Numbered from the stretch's first letter, positions 12,104-23,563 are shown. The stretch is DNA of 64,000 nucleotides from Sthenelais limicola (GCA_942159475.1 OW804094.1:24970366-25034365), one strand, 5' to 3'. The notes: generated by a model not told the origin, from the letters alone. A program made the numbers and translations.

Positions 12104-12229
12104 TTCTACATTGTTGGTGGTAGCAGTATGCATGTAACACTAGCAAAAGCAAGTCCTGATATCAAAAATGGAATCTGATCTCAGTAGTTTAGGGATGGAC
12201 GAAACAAAGTATCTTGGAGATATTGAGAT
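12104..12229 (+). pseudogene. Exon-like block 3 of the putative GT14 locus
   Basis: 126 bp (a multiple of three) between acceptor TTCTTTATTTCAG and donor GAT/GTAAGTG. Frame 1 begins FYIVGGSSM, which could correspond to the F-x-I-N-L-S segment of GT14 enzymes, but then reaches stops. Another frame carries an ATG in a good context (AAAAATGG) and 20 open codons to the donor. Coding status is uncertain: it may be a decayed exon, a 5' exon of a small gene, or non-coding. Confidence 0.3.
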
Positions 12230-12475
12230 GTAAGTGAATGTGCATTGTTTTTTTCATAAAAAAAATGAATAAGAACAGTAATATGATAAATTGATTGAAA
12301 TGTGGATCATGCACCCAGTATACTGAGGTTTCCTCTATATAAACCGTACAGCCAACTCAATATGCATCTTAACTCTTATTCCAAAATTTGATTTTTATTT
12401 CAAATTCTGAGACCACAACAATATCACTTGAGAAAATATCCAGTTACAGTAACTTAATTTGTTGTCCTTGAACAG

Positions 12476-12607
12476 CACATCAGTGGCAGACGTTTTCTAT
12501 GCTCCAAGCTTATGAGTACAAATGCAAGGAGGGACAGACTTCATTGGAAAGAGATAGGCACTACAATCCTGGAGCCTGTGTTTGATTCCCATACTCTTAA
12601 ATTTATG
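12476..12607 (+). pseudogene. Exon-like block 4, fully open
   Basis: 132 bp, again a multiple of three, between acceptor GTTGTCCTTGAACAG and donor ATG/GTAAGT, open throughout in frame 1. It contains RLHWKEIGT, which resembles an R-L-x-F-x-E-V-G-T segment I recall in the C-terminal domain of xylosyltransferases. If this is right, exons encoding several hundred residues between blocks 3 and 4 are missing, which supports a pseudogene. The resemblance is short and unverified. Confidence 0.3.
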
Positions 12608-13204
12608 GTAAGTGTCAATTATGTTTTATCAACTCTTACACCCCCCCCCCTCAATGCCCCCCCCCCCCTCCCACCCCTAAATTTTTAATTTTGTTTGCAC
12701 ATTTCATTATTCAGGAAGCATTGTTGACATGTACCAATAAGTATGATGTTGTGACTAGGGTATATCCCTAATATCTCCTGTCACACCCTGAATGTATTGA
12801 ATTTCAGGTGCAGTTTTATTACTGGGTGACATCTTATGAGCGGATTCTAACAGAAAAAATCTACACTATCAATTTAATGATGGTTTAATGAGATGAGATG
12901 TAGATGATATTTAAAAGAATAGTTATAAAAGATGGTAACGAAAAGGGTATCAATGCAGTACATCAGTCTAGCTGCTGGTCGCAGCTTCAAGCAACATAGT
13001 TAGTGTAGCTAATTCTTTATCTGAGGAATAAATGAGCATATAGATCATCTTTAAACATGTTATGCAGTATGTTGATATGATAGTGCTGGTGAAGTAATAC
13101 CTGATTTTAAATCTCAAAGTGATGATTAATAGCTATATTACCTCCGAGTATGGCAGTCTTTGCAGCTGATTTAAACATTAGTTTGTCATCAATACATTTT
13201 AGAT

Positions 13205-13715
13205 TAGGATCCAGTTCATTCGACATTTGAATTCTGGAATATGCCAATGAACTTTTATACCTATTGTCATTTGGTCTATTTAACTAGAGAAACGCCTATC
13301 ATCTCTCAGTTGATAGTTCCTTTCTGCCTAATCTCTGGCCACCCAGTTTATTCTGCAGTGGTGAATTTAAGGGCCTTGTTCTGGACTATTTGTAGATTAT
13401 GTAATGTACCCTTGTTACAACTAGTATAGCACATATTTACATAGTCTAGTAAAGCACCATAGATTTTATTAACATAAGCCGGGTATGTGAGTCAAGAGCT
13501 TGCCTGTTTACGTATATATTATATAGTCTTATATTGGCTTTGCTGATAACATCTTTCGCCATATCATCGAATTTGAGCTAGTTATCGATTGAGAGGCCTA
13601 GGTATGTGAATGCCTTGACCCAGTTTATTGGTTCCCCTGATATTTTGATTTTAACCTCAGGAATTAGGGTTGATTCCCTTTGTAGGAAGGGGATATACAT
13701 TGATTTGGTTAACAC
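13205..13715 (-). pseudogene. Decayed LINE reverse transcriptase fragment
   Basis: On the minus strand, frames read INWVKAFTYLGLSID, then FDDMAKDVISKANIRLYN and SHTRLMLIKSM. This is the YLG-x-x-I/L-D segment plus the helical thumb region that follows the RT palm in jockey, CR1 and RTE-like LINEs. Several stops and shifts are present. The fragment is bordered upstream (higher coordinates) by the C-rich array. Confidence 0.7.
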
Positions 13716-14300
13716 TCCCTACCCCCCAATGCCCCAACCCCCACCCCTCAATGCCCCCACCCCCACCCCTCAATGACACCCCCCACCCCTCAATGGCACC
13801 CCCACCACTCAATGACACCCACCCCACCTGTCAATGCCCCCCTACCCCTCAATGCCCCCCCCCCACACCCACCCCTCAATGATACCCCCATCCCCTAAAT
13901 GACACCCCCACCCCTCAACGACCCCCCCCCCTCCCTCAATGACCCCCCACCCCTCAATGACCACCCCCACCCCTCAATGCCCCCCACCCCTCAATGCCCC
14001 CACCTCCACCCCTCAATGATACCTCCATCCCTCAATGCCCCACACCCCTCAATGCCTTTCTGTCTCTTTTCTCTCTCTCTCTCTCTCCCTTCTTCTCTAT
14101 CTCTATTTCCTGGGTATGATCATAAACTGCCCCCCTCCCAGGTCTCCCGCCCTTGATATAACACTTCAAAGTGTTGATAAGGGCGTAAAGCAACCAATCT
14201 CACTCACTCACTCACTCACCCCGCTCAATGCCCCCCCACACCTCAATGCCCCCCTCAATGACACCCCCCATCCCTCAATGACACCCACACTCATACACCC
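13716..14300 (+). repeat. C-rich minisatellite
   Basis: Irregular tandem copies of a unit like CACCCCTCAATGACACCCC, many with CCTCAATG. They are interrupted by a family D repeat (14045-14219) and resume at 14221-14300. The open frames of 70-130 codons here are proline-rich artefacts. Pure C runs follow at 14303-14320 and near 14433. Confidence 0.85.
14045..14219 (+). repeat. Family D repeat (ACTC-tailed)
   Basis: Pyrimidine-rich start (CTTTCTGTCTC), then GGTATGATCATAAACTGCC, CCCGCCCTTGATATAAC and GATAAGGGCGTAAAGCAA, ending in (CACT)n. Copies lie at 46713-46880 and, inverted, at 38472-38645. The constant end with a simple-repeat tail suggests a SINE or LINE 3' end. Confidence 0.7.
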
Positions 14301-14686
14301 TACCCCCCCCCCCCCCCACCACCACACACACACACACACCCCACCTCTCATTCAGTACACCCCCGGCCCTGTCTCCATACACACACTTTTTTTAATCAAT
14401 TTTGTTTTCTTGTTAACTTATTGACTTAGCCCCCCCCCCCCCACTCCAAGCAAATTAAGCAATGGAAATTCCCCCTTTGCATATCTACTTTAAATATCAA
14501 CAACACATGTACCAACAACTTGTTTGTCTCGATTATTGTTTTTAACTGTAATGAGGGGAATTCCAGGGATTTAAATTTCGCAACAAAAATGAACTTGAAC
14601 CCATATATATTATATACAGAAGAACTAGTTTCATATGCCTTCTGTTAGAACTATTTCCTGTCTGATATTATTCATTCTTTTTATAG

Positions 14687-14869
14687 GAAACCATCAACCA
14701 ACACAAGACTACAAGTCTACATGTCAACACTGCCATCTCACTGGTTTTCTATAGTATTTCAATGGGGACAAGAATTTTAATTTTCACAAATTTTCGTGAG
14801 GATGTTTTTCGTCAGGCTGTTTTTCGTCAGAATGTTTATAGAAGAAGGGGGGCTCTATTTCTAGACTAA
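14687..14869 (+). pseudogene. Possible terminal exon continuing block 4
   Basis: After acceptor TTCTTTTTATAG the phase-0 frame is open for 60 codons and ends in TAA at 14867. Joined in phase to 12476-12607, it would complete a C-terminus. Within it, CGTCAGGCTGTTTTT-like units repeat imperfectly. AATAAA signals follow at 15176 and 15275. No homology is recognised, so it may be coincidence. Confidence 0.25.
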
Positions 14870-15175
14870 TAGAAGTAATTCGTTTATGAGGTGTCCATGC
14901 TCCCCCGAAACTTACACCTATATGGTGTTATTGTATTCTATGAGGTTGTATTTTGTATTTTATTGTTGTATATTGGTACAACCGATTAACAGGAATAATT
15001 ATCCTATTATATGTTAGTTTCATTTACATTTACGAATCAAATGATTACATGGTTAGATTAAAATATAGGTTGTAAATTCTTTAGAGTATGAAATGATATC
15101 ATGGACTGGGAACATAAGAACAGGTTTTAACCTGAGTATTATTGAGTATAAATGCACCTGTCTGTATATCATCCA

Positions 15176-15181
15176 AATAAA
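15176..15181 (+). promoter_or_regulatory. Possible polyadenylation signal
   Basis: AATAAA about 300 bases past the putative terminal exon stop. A second AATAAA is at 15275. Only meaningful if the exon chain is real. Confidence 0.2.
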
Positions 15182-16064
15182 ATGCAAATGGAAATGTCAT
15201 ATATAACGTTGTGATTTCTTTTCTGATACTATATGTATGATGTTGTCAAATGTTATATGTATGATCAAAATCGGAATAAAAATCTTCATATATCTATATA
15301 TCTCAGGCCATTGTAACGATCAAACCATGCAGATATTATACATAGCTAGAATCAGCATTAAATTCTCTTTCAAATGATGTATAATATGTCATATGTTCGA
15401 TAAACTAAGACGGCTCAATCAGGGGTTTACTCCATGGTGTTGTGCAACGCTCTGCACATTTTGTCACGGCCGTCACTTACTCACTGCACCCTATGTCTAA
15501 GGAGCGGCACCCTCCTCGTCCCATTCAATGGAGAACTAAACTTTTACCATATTTGGATAGCTGACAGGTTAAGCTTTAGTTTGGTATGTGAAACATTGGT
15601 AAATATTCGGACTTCTCCATCAAAATTCCATCTGATTTATTCATATGCATAATCCTTTTAGTTGTAAGCACTTTGGAAAGAATATTTTTATCTCAGAAAT
15701 TTGTCCATCAATTTTGCACCACCCACCCCTGCCCCCGCCCCGGCGCTACCCGCCCCCGCATAAAGCCTTCATAAACCGGCACAGTGACGTCAATTACCTG
15801 CACCCTGCAGCCACCAAAGCTACTGTAGCACCGGCACAGTGCCGCACGCTACCTGCACACAGCAACGGCACAAGCCTGTGTATTACCTGAACGCACATAC
15901 CGGAACAATAGGACGGAACAGTGCAGGCATATATGCGTCCGGTACTGTTCCGGTATTGTGCGGATCACCACCGGCCACATCGTTACAGTGTATAATAACC
16001 TAAGGTAACTACTAAACAGATTAATAACCTCCATTTCGGGTTTGTTGGTGCACTTTGTGGGTAT
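15182..16064. other. Unassigned DNA with a CpG-richer patch
   Basis: 15690-15970 is noticeably richer in G, C and CpG than its surroundings. It has an inverted pair ACCGGAACA (about 15899) and TGTTCCGGT (about 15947). No gene could be established. Confidence 0.45.
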
Positions 16065-16070
16065 CTATAA

Positions 16071-16300
16071 ATAGTCCATCAGCTTTGCCTTGCCTTCGCC
16101 CAAACCGTGCATCAGCAGCCCCTCAATGTCGGTTAGTAACCCTTTAATGCCAGTCCAAGCCACCACTTTTTGTGATAGGCACTCCTGGTCTTGAATATTG
16201 TGCACCATAAGGAACTGCCCTAGTCCAAATATTGTCCATAAAAATACCACCACATGCCCATCATAGGCATCAACGATGATCGGGCAAGAACAGACATGTT
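16071..16300 (-). other. Possible decayed or lone exon, minus strand
   Basis: On the minus strand an acceptor-like sequence (CTAGTTACAG) is followed by about 75 open codons ending in TAG at 16071. The protein contains CPIIVDAYDGHVVVFLW, a hydrophobic stretch and GLLTDIEGLLMHGLGEG. The composition looks more protein-like than most frames here. I do not recognise the family and see no partner exon. Confidence 0.25.
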
Positions 16301-16976
16301 TCCTGTAACTAGGACATCCTCTGGTGTATTAATTCGGCCTGGATACAGGCAGGATAGGATCGAAAATTGACAGGATTAATATAAGTAGATTTACACCATC
16401 TGGGGTAGAAAAAGGAGAAACGTTTTTGGTTTAATTTGAGACCCCAATACATCTTTTACAAGTTCCATCCCTAATACTTGCATAAATGAAAATGTTTGCT
16501 CAGTTTAAAGTTTATAATGTAATCGTCGAGAACTCTTGCTTGTGGTTTAACATTTTATCGTAAATATTTCTGTTATTTTAGTTCTTGTTCAGTTAAGCGT
16601 TTACATTCTGATAATAAAAAATAGGGAAGTTATTGGCAATTTTGAAACAGTAATTCGTAAGACATTAATTTCAGATGTCAGATGAGAATGATTAGTACTT
16701 TTGAAACTGGATACTTTATATAATTGCTAAGAACATTTAATGAAACTGAAAAGATCCTGGAGCAGCCTTTTCAGATGATCGGTATCCAATTTTGTATGCA
16801 GAATTTTCTTTAAAGATGCCATGATTGTGCAATGATTTAATAAGTTTGAAAAAACTTAAAATTATCATTCAACGGTAATAATTAGTGCTAATGATAATTG
16901 GGAATATTAATAATAATGTGGTTAGTCATTGTTACGTGCTCATTGGGTAGTTTGATGTAACACATTCAATGATAAA
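16301..16976. other. AT-rich DNA, nothing recognised
   Basis: No gene, repeat family or conspicuous structure. Confidence 0.5.
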
Positions 16977-17401
16977 TGTGATGTGTTTTAAGGAAATGAG
17001 TCATAAGTCGCAAACTTGATATTTTGTGTTTTTTTCACAAGATCTCTTTGTTGGAATGTTCTGTTTATTGATAGAGTTTAGCACTCATAGTCATATGAAT
17101 CCATGTAACAAATTTCAGGCATTGTATTTAACATATTTCATATTTAATTTATATATGTACAGTGTTTTGAAGGCGTTCGTATAGAATGTATTAAGTCACT
17201 CTACTAGTAACTACCCATCCAGAAACATTGCAAGCTTTTTTTTCTAAAAGAAAAAATATCAACATAAAATATAGAAAAACTTGTTAGCTGTCCTAATATT
17301 CACTATCATTGGAATCGGCAAAATCTCATCTTTTCAAATATGGGGATATCTCAAAAGCCAATTCTTGCGATTTATGACTCATTTTTCTAAAACACGTCAC
17401 A
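16977..17401 (+). mobile_element. Family A MITE, full copy
   Basis: Starts TGTGATGTGTTTTAAGGAAA and ends TTTTTCTAAAACACGTCACA. The flanks are AA/AA rather than the usual TA. The interior follows the family (TTTAGCACTCATAGTCATAT). Confidence 0.85.
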
Positions 17402-17440
17402 AATGAATAAGTAAATGCATTTTTGCAGACTAGTTCTTAT

Positions 17441-17633
17441 TTGTGATGTGTCACAAGTCACAAGACTTTGATCTTAAGATATCATCATTATTTGACACGA
17501 TGAGATCAAGCCGAATCTAATGATGGTTGACATTAGTACATCTAATAAGTATTTCTATATTTCAAGTTTGATATTTTTATTTTTGAAAAAAAAAAGTCTT
17601 ACGACTTGCGGTTCTTGTGAATAAAACACTTTG
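17441..17633 (-). mobile_element. Family A MITE, internally deleted reverse copy
   Basis: Begins TTGTGATGTGTCACAAGTCA, carries GATGAGATCAAGCCGA, and breaks off after ATAAAACACTTTGAAAAAC. Confidence 0.7.
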
Positions 17634-17852
17634 AAAAACTAGCTTTGAATATGCATTGTAAGACCGGGATGGGGACTTGGAAACCTCCTGATGGACAAGA
17701 AGAATCGTCTCCAGACTTCCAAAATAAAAGTTTCTCAGCCTCAATCAATCTCAGGAGCGAAAGCATCTCCCTGTACCTGGTTTAGCTTGTGGTGGTTAGT
17801 CATACCTCAGGAGTTGTGCTAGGACCAAAGACCTCTGCTGCTGTTATATATT

Positions 17853-18238
17853 TGTAATGTGTTATAGCAAAATGAGTCATGAGTTAAAAATGAATTATTC
17901 ACAGGATGTGTTCATTTTTCGTGTGCTCAACGCTGCTTGAAGCATGAATACATTTACCAACTTTCAAGAAAGTGTAATAAATATATGGATGATCCATGTA
18001 TTTCTAAGGTCATCTTATAGACCATATTAAGCTACTTTACTAGGAAATGTCCATCCAGAAATATTGCAAACTTGTTTTTCAAAAATTAAAATATCAAACT
18101 TAAAATATAGAAATACTTCTTAGATGTACTTCATGTTTACTATCATTGGAATCGGCTTGATCTCATCTTTTCAAATATGACGATATCTCAAAATCCATTT
18201 TTTGCGACTTATGACTTATTTTCCTGAAACACATCACA
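17853..18238 (+). mobile_element. Family A MITE, variant subfamily
   Basis: Starts TGTAATGTGTTATAGCAAAA and ends GAAACACATCACA. The interior has GTGCTCAACGCTGCTTGAAG in place of the usual TTTAGCACTCATAG, a variant shared with 50809-51163 and 4510-4854. Confidence 0.8.
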
Positions 18239-18242
18239 TTTA

Positions 18243-18470
18243 TACACAAGAATTTGAAGACGAATCAGCCGAGAGAAAACGGCTGCCAGTGAACGATAAT
18301 ATGTGAAGCCACCGCAGCTCAGTGGGTCCCCGGAATATAAATGTTGACTTTTCTGAAGCCATGTAGGAAAGTCAACTGGACGAAATCCCCACCAAAATGT
18401 TGGTCAAGTGACCTTTAGATGTATTGGAAAAGAACGGAACAAAAAGTAGAAAATCTTTAGCAGCTTTAAG
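18243..18470 (+). repeat. Family E repeat
   Basis: CAAGAATTTGAAGACGAAT, AACGGCTGCCAGTGAACG and later GTTGGTCAAGTGACCTTTAG match the copy at 38185-38395. Confidence 0.6.
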
Positions 18471-19547
18471 ATACTAGGCAGGTCCATGAGGCTTTCCCAA
18501 AGAATTCGTTAATTTGAAGGAGTACACATGGTTTAGTTTTAAAGGTAAATACTACTACTATCTAGTGGGAAATGAAAATAAATGTCATTTTTCTGAAACT
18601 TTGGGATTTGATTCTTGGAGTGTCTCTGGTCATAAAAATGAAAATAAAATCAATAGGTCACCATGCTCATTTTTTGATTACATCCCTTCAAAGTTTGGTA
18701 TCTCAAAATAACCAATGAGAGTCAAATGGAGGCCTCATTTTGCAGTCCCCCGATTTCATAGTTCATATTTGCTATTCATATTCACAGCTATTCATATTCA
18801 CATAATTTAAGTAAAGCTTACATTTTTTAAAAGAGTATTATTTGGCCAATTATTCTATGCCTGTTCGTCATAGAATGCATGGTTATTTTCATTCCTAAAT
18901 CAACAAATCCATGATATCAATAGGGAATTTAACATGCTCTGTAACTCTGGTGTTGGGGATGTGTTATCATGCCAGCTATTTTGAAATATCGCGACATACA
19001 CATAAACACTACCTGAAATTACCCAACTCTAGTCTTCAAAACCATTCCATGATCATCTTTCGTATTCAAAGAGAATCATATAGCACATAAAATAGTTACA
19101 AAGTCCCTCCTGATACCGTTTGGCATAATTTAGCACTACTTTATTCTTTATTTAACGATGAGAAATAGCACTATAGTTACTGATTCCTGTACACATTCAT
19201 ACATATCATATGATCTTTGAAATCACTTAACATTCAACGTTTACACTTGTCCATAGAAAGTCATAGAGCAGAAAATCACTCTATAGTCATCACTGGCAGA
19301 TTGAGGCAAAAAGGAAAACAGCTTGTCACTTAGTAATCAAGGCAGGGAAGCAGGCAGGAGGCAAATTGAGAGAGACGTGGGGAGAAAAAGGAGATGTATA
19401 GGAGTTTGATCGATCAGCTGTCTCAGCCATCTGTCTGCGTGAGGTGTGAGCAGTCTCTATGGAATAAGGAGCTGCAGATTCATACCTATGCTTTTTAGCT
19501 CTTCTGTATGCCGCTCCTACAGACACCTAGCACCCACATACTATAAA
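18471..19547. other. Unassigned DNA
   Basis: No gene seen. Minus-strand 19326-19526 has a 66-codon frame without a recognisable domain. Confidence 0.5.
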
Positions 19548-19956
19548 TGTGATGCGTTTCAGGAAAATGAGTCATAAGTCGCAAAATTGATATTTTTCAA
19601 AGTGATTTATTCACAAGATATCTTCATTGAAATGTTCCGATTTTAGAGGGTATAGCAGTTATACTCATATAAATCCTGTTAACAAATTTCAGCACATGTA
19701 TCAAATATATCTTTGCATTTTGAAGGCTTTCATATGGGGTATATTTAGTTACTTTACTGGTAGTTACCCATCCAGAAACATTGCAAACTATTTTTTTCCA
19801 AACATAGAAATATCAAACTAAAAATATAGAAATACTTATTAGGTGTCCTAGTGTTTACTATCAGTGGAATCGGCTTGATCTCCCCTTTTCAAATATGGTG
19901 ATATCTCAAAATCCATATTTTGAGACTTATGACTCATTTTCCTAAAACGGATTACA
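19548..19956 (+). mobile_element. Family A MITE, well preserved
   Basis: Starts TGTGATGCGTTTCAGGAAAA, then GAGTCATAAGTCGCAAAA. Ends GACTCATTTTCCTAAAACGG then ATTACA. A good representative of the roughly 400-bp consensus. Confidence 0.9.
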
Positions 19957-20091
19957 AATGTGTTGTTGTTACATTATGGAGATTTAGCAAACACACCATA
20001 CCAGCACAACACTAATGCATCCACCAACTATTTGTACATTATTACCGCTGGGGGGATATCTCGAGAGGTGTTAGCCCAAGGGCATCTGCAT

Positions 20092-20125
20092 TGCAGCCCT
20101 CTTGAGATATCTCAAGAGGGCTGCA
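20092..20125. repeat. 34-bp perfect palindrome
   Basis: TGCAGCCCTCTTGAGAT is followed immediately by its exact reverse complement with no spacer. It lies just upstream of a truncated family A copy. Confidence 0.95.
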
Positions 20126-20139
20126 TTTAGAGCTGTAGG

Positions 20140-20355
20140 CTATATTTAGTTACTTTACTGGCAATTACCCATCCAGAAACATTGCAAACTTGTTTTCCAA
20201 ATATAGAAATATTGAACTTAAAACTTAGAAATACTTATTAGGTGTCCTAGTGTTTACTATCATTGGAATCGGCCTGATCTCCTCTTTTCAAATATGGTGA
20301 TATCACAAAATCCATATTTTGCGACTTATGACTCATTTTCCTAAAACGGGTCACA
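20140..20355 (+). mobile_element. Family A MITE, right half
   Basis: Starts abruptly at CTATATTTAGTTACTTTACTG and runs to the normal right terminus GGGTCACA. Confidence 0.85.
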
Positions 20356-21500
20356 TATACATATTGTGTTACTCAAAGGTTACTATAGATATATATAGCT
20401 ACTATTGAGATTAATCTATTCAGAGTAGATACAACCAACTCCATTCAGTAACATAATCCAACACAACATTGGCATATTGTCACATTTGTATATCACTATT
20501 ATCAATCACTTCCAACAACTCTTTGTTATACTTACTTTTTATATTCACCCATGGAAACATTGACAGTATAAAAATAAATTGTGATTGATGTGCTCAATAA
20601 CATTAACTGCATTGACTTCCACTTTATCATGCCCACTCGGATGGTTTTCAAATCAGCCGACAGATGCCATCCCAGAGTAAAGCGGATGGATGGAATAAAT
20701 ATTAAAACAATGACACTAAAGCTGAGACTCCATTGCTGTGATATGGAGCTCTGGCGTTATTGCTATTTTGTCTATCATTACCTACCTCTCAACCTAGCTT
20801 GCGATTTGATTTTAGTGTTTGATTTTTTGATCACATTGAATGTTTTTTCCTCTGCGTCGTTGCGGTTTCATCCTGTAGTGCATTCTCAATCCCAATATAA
20901 TAACAAAGCTGGTGAGAGGAGAATCTTGATAGGTTGTGCAATATAGGTTCTTTATTATAAAATGTTGTTATTAAAATGGACACATACCCGGGTGTAAGGT
21001 TTTTAATTCTTTTATAGTTTTATGGCATTTTTGCTTCCATTTTTGCCACAAATGCCTAAAATATACTCCTTAAATATACTTCTTCCTTTATTCCTTTCTC
21101 TCCCATACACCATGAGTCGTGAACTGAGTAGATAATTTGTATTCTTGAAATATTTTTGCTAATTTTTTCTAACGTTTTTGCTATGTATATTAAACTCAGC
21201 ACGTACTGAGAATTATTGTATTTCAATTGTGCAAAATGTCGTCGCTGAATAAAAAGCCTTATATACTTATAGCACATCTTCCTAATCTCCTGACATATCA
21301 ATGGTGGAGTACAGACCTTTCTAGGTACCAAGGGAGTGAGCTAATTTTAGCACTTAATTATGATTATTGATTTTTAGGGGGGTTTTTTTAAATATTTTTA
21401 CTGGCCTTTGTACAAAAATTTCATTAGAAAAAGAGGCATAACCTTTTGGGCATTGCCAAAGATACCTAATGATGATTTTATATTGAGCATAATAAGTAAA
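20356..21500. other. Unassigned DNA
   Basis: A 121-codon frame at 20581-20946 starts only at GTG and lacks any recognised domain or splice context. I regard it as chance. Confidence 0.5.
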
Positions 21501-21802
21501 CTATGGAAAGCGGAATGCATATAACCGAAAATTGCGCATGCGCAAAAAGCGGCAACCATTTTTATCGCAACATTACCGAAATTGCCGCAAATTCCATCCG
21601 ACTTTCGCGGCCGTCGAACCGCTTTTTACGCACCGCCGCCCGCTTTTTACGGGGCCGGCGGCCGCAATTTGCGGTACTTCAGCCGCCCATTTCGCAACTC
21701 TTACCGATTTCGTTGGCCGCTTCTGTCGGCTGTGATATGCGGCCGGAATATGCGGCTCAAATATGAATTAGATGTGGCAATATATATGGTTGATTATCTT
21801 GT

Positions 21803-21892
21803 ATTGATTGACCAAATTGCAGCCTAATTTAGCAGAATTTACTAAATGTGTACAGCTGCCAATTGCACATTTTCTGAAAATCTGCCTCATGT
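21803..21892 (+). mobile_element. Family B MITE right-end fragment
   Basis: TTTAGCAGAATTTACTAAAT, then CACATTTTCTGAAAATCTGC. The left part is missing. Confidence 0.7.
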
Positions 21893-21936
21893 AACATGTA
21901 CAATATAATGAAACGTAAAATTACGTTCATATACAC

Positions 21937-22490
21937 CCCCCTGTGCCTACTCCTGGACATTCCCCTGTACCTCCTCCTGTACATACTCTTGTACCTCCAA
22001 CCTGTACATACCCCTGTACCTCCTCCTGTACGTCCTCCTGTACACCCCATGTACCCCCTCCTGTACCTCCAACATGTACATCCTCCTGTACATATACCCC
22101 CTGTACCTCCTCCTGTACCTCCTCCTGTACCTCCTCCTGTACACCCCCTGTATCTCATCCTGTATGTCCTCCTGTGCATACACCTGTAAATCCTCCTGTA
22201 CACACCCCTGTCCATACCCCTGTATCTCCTCCTGTCCACCCCCCTGTACCTCCTCTGTACATACCGCTGTACCACCTCCTGTACATCCTGTACCTCCTCC
22301 TGTACACCCCCTGTACCTCCTCCTGTACATACCCCTGTACCACCAACCTGTACCTCCTCCTGTACATACCCCTGTACCACCAACCTGTACATCCTCCTGT
22401 ACATACCTCTGTATCTCCTCCTGTACGTCCTCCTGTACATACACCTGTAAATCCTCCTGTACACCCCCCTGTACCTCCTCCTGGAGGATA
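21937..22490 (+). repeat. CCTCCTGTAC minisatellite
   Basis: More than 35 copies of short units of about 15 bp such as CCTCCTGTACCT and ACATACCCCTGTACC. The units lack stops on both strands, which explains the 100-210 codon frames in five reading frames. From 22490 to 22580 the complementary type of unit (ACTGGAGGAGATACTGGAGG) follows. Confidence 0.9.
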
Positions 22491-22639
22491 TACTGTAGGA
22501 AAAGCTGGATGAAGTACTGGAGGAGATACTGGAGGAGGGGGTACTAGAATTGTTACTGGAGGATATACTGGAGTAGCATTAATTGTGGAAAACAATGATA
22601 ATACCACCGTCAGATTTATTATGCACAAAAGATAGTTAA

Positions 22640-22856
22640 CATAGGTTTGAATGGAACTCCAATTGAATCCTATGTTAATTCTTACTGCACAATTTTTAGT
22701 TTGCATAGGTTTCTATGGGATTCCCATTCAATCCTATGTTAATTCTCACTGCACAATTTTTAGTTTGCATAGGGCTGAATGGAACTCCCATTGAATTATA
22801 TGTTAATTCTCACATCACTATTTTTTTGTTTGTATATGATTGAATGGAGGCTCAAT
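22640..22856 (+). repeat. 64-bp tandem repeat, about 3.5 copies
   Basis: CATAGG followed by TGAATGGAACTCC-type sequence recurs at 22640, 22704 and 22768, with a decayed fourth copy at about 22830. CACTGCACAATTTTTAGTTTG is shared by the units. Confidence 0.85.
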
Positions 22857-22859
22857 AGA

Positions 22860-23447
22860 CACCAGTGTAGTTTATCATTATTTTTGGTGAGCACTGGAAC
22901 ATATGGTGGATAGTGCATGTTTTAATGGCATTCCCAGCCCTGGAGTAACCACACTTTTCCAAAATTATTCATGACACATTTTAGCAGATTGGACTAAATG
23001 TGGGGGGGTACTGGAGGATGTACTGGAGGATGTTACTGCAAGAGGTAACTGCAGGAGGTTACTGGAGGAGATAAGTGGAGGAAGGTTAATGGAGGAGGTT
23101 ACTGGAGGGGATTACTGGAGTAGGTTACTGGAGGAGTTAATGGAGGAGGTTACTGGAGGGGTTACTAAAGGAGCCTACTGGAGGAGGTTACTGGAGGAGC
23201 CTACTGGTGGAGGTTAAATTCTCCAGTACCTCTGCCAGTAACCTCCTCCAGTAATCTCCTCCAGCAGTGCCTACCTCCTCCATAACCTCCTCCAGTAACC
23301 TCCAGTAATCTCCTCCAGTACTTCCTCCACTTTCAACCTGCAGTAACCTCCTCCAGTACATCCTCTCATTTAGTCCAATTAAAACATGCACTATCCCCCA
23401 TATGTTCCAGTGCTCCCTCCAAATAGTGATACACTAATAACACTGGT
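22860..23447. mobile_element. Foldback element with inverted GGAGG-rich arms
   Basis: The left arm contains ACCAGTGT, GAGCACTGGAACATATGG, GATAGTGCATGTTTTAAT and GATTGGACTAAATG, then repeated GGAGGTTACTGGAGG units. The right arm is the inverted order: CCTCCAGTAACCTCC units, CATTTAGTCCAATT, AAACATGCACTATC, CCATATGTTCCAGTGCTC and AACACTGGT. The arms meet near 23216. It could form a hairpin of about 290 bp per arm with loops. Confidence 0.75.
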
Positions 23448-23563
23448 TATGATAAAAGGGGAAATAGAGATAAAAGTAATGGTAGAAGTAATGGTAGAAG
23501 TAATGGGAGGTAGTGAAGGTAAGTGTAGGTAAGTGTAGGTTGGAGTTGTATAGAGCCATAGAG

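Noticed and set aside
13670..14424. Proline-rich proteins of 70-129 codons
   Set aside because: Products of the C-rich minisatellite.
20581..20946. 121-codon plus-strand gene
   Set aside because: Begins at GTG, no motif, no splice or promoter context.
21829..22706. Several 150-211 codon frames on both strands
   Set aside because: All lie in the CCTCCTGTAC minisatellite, whose units lack stops in most frames; translations are simple repeats.
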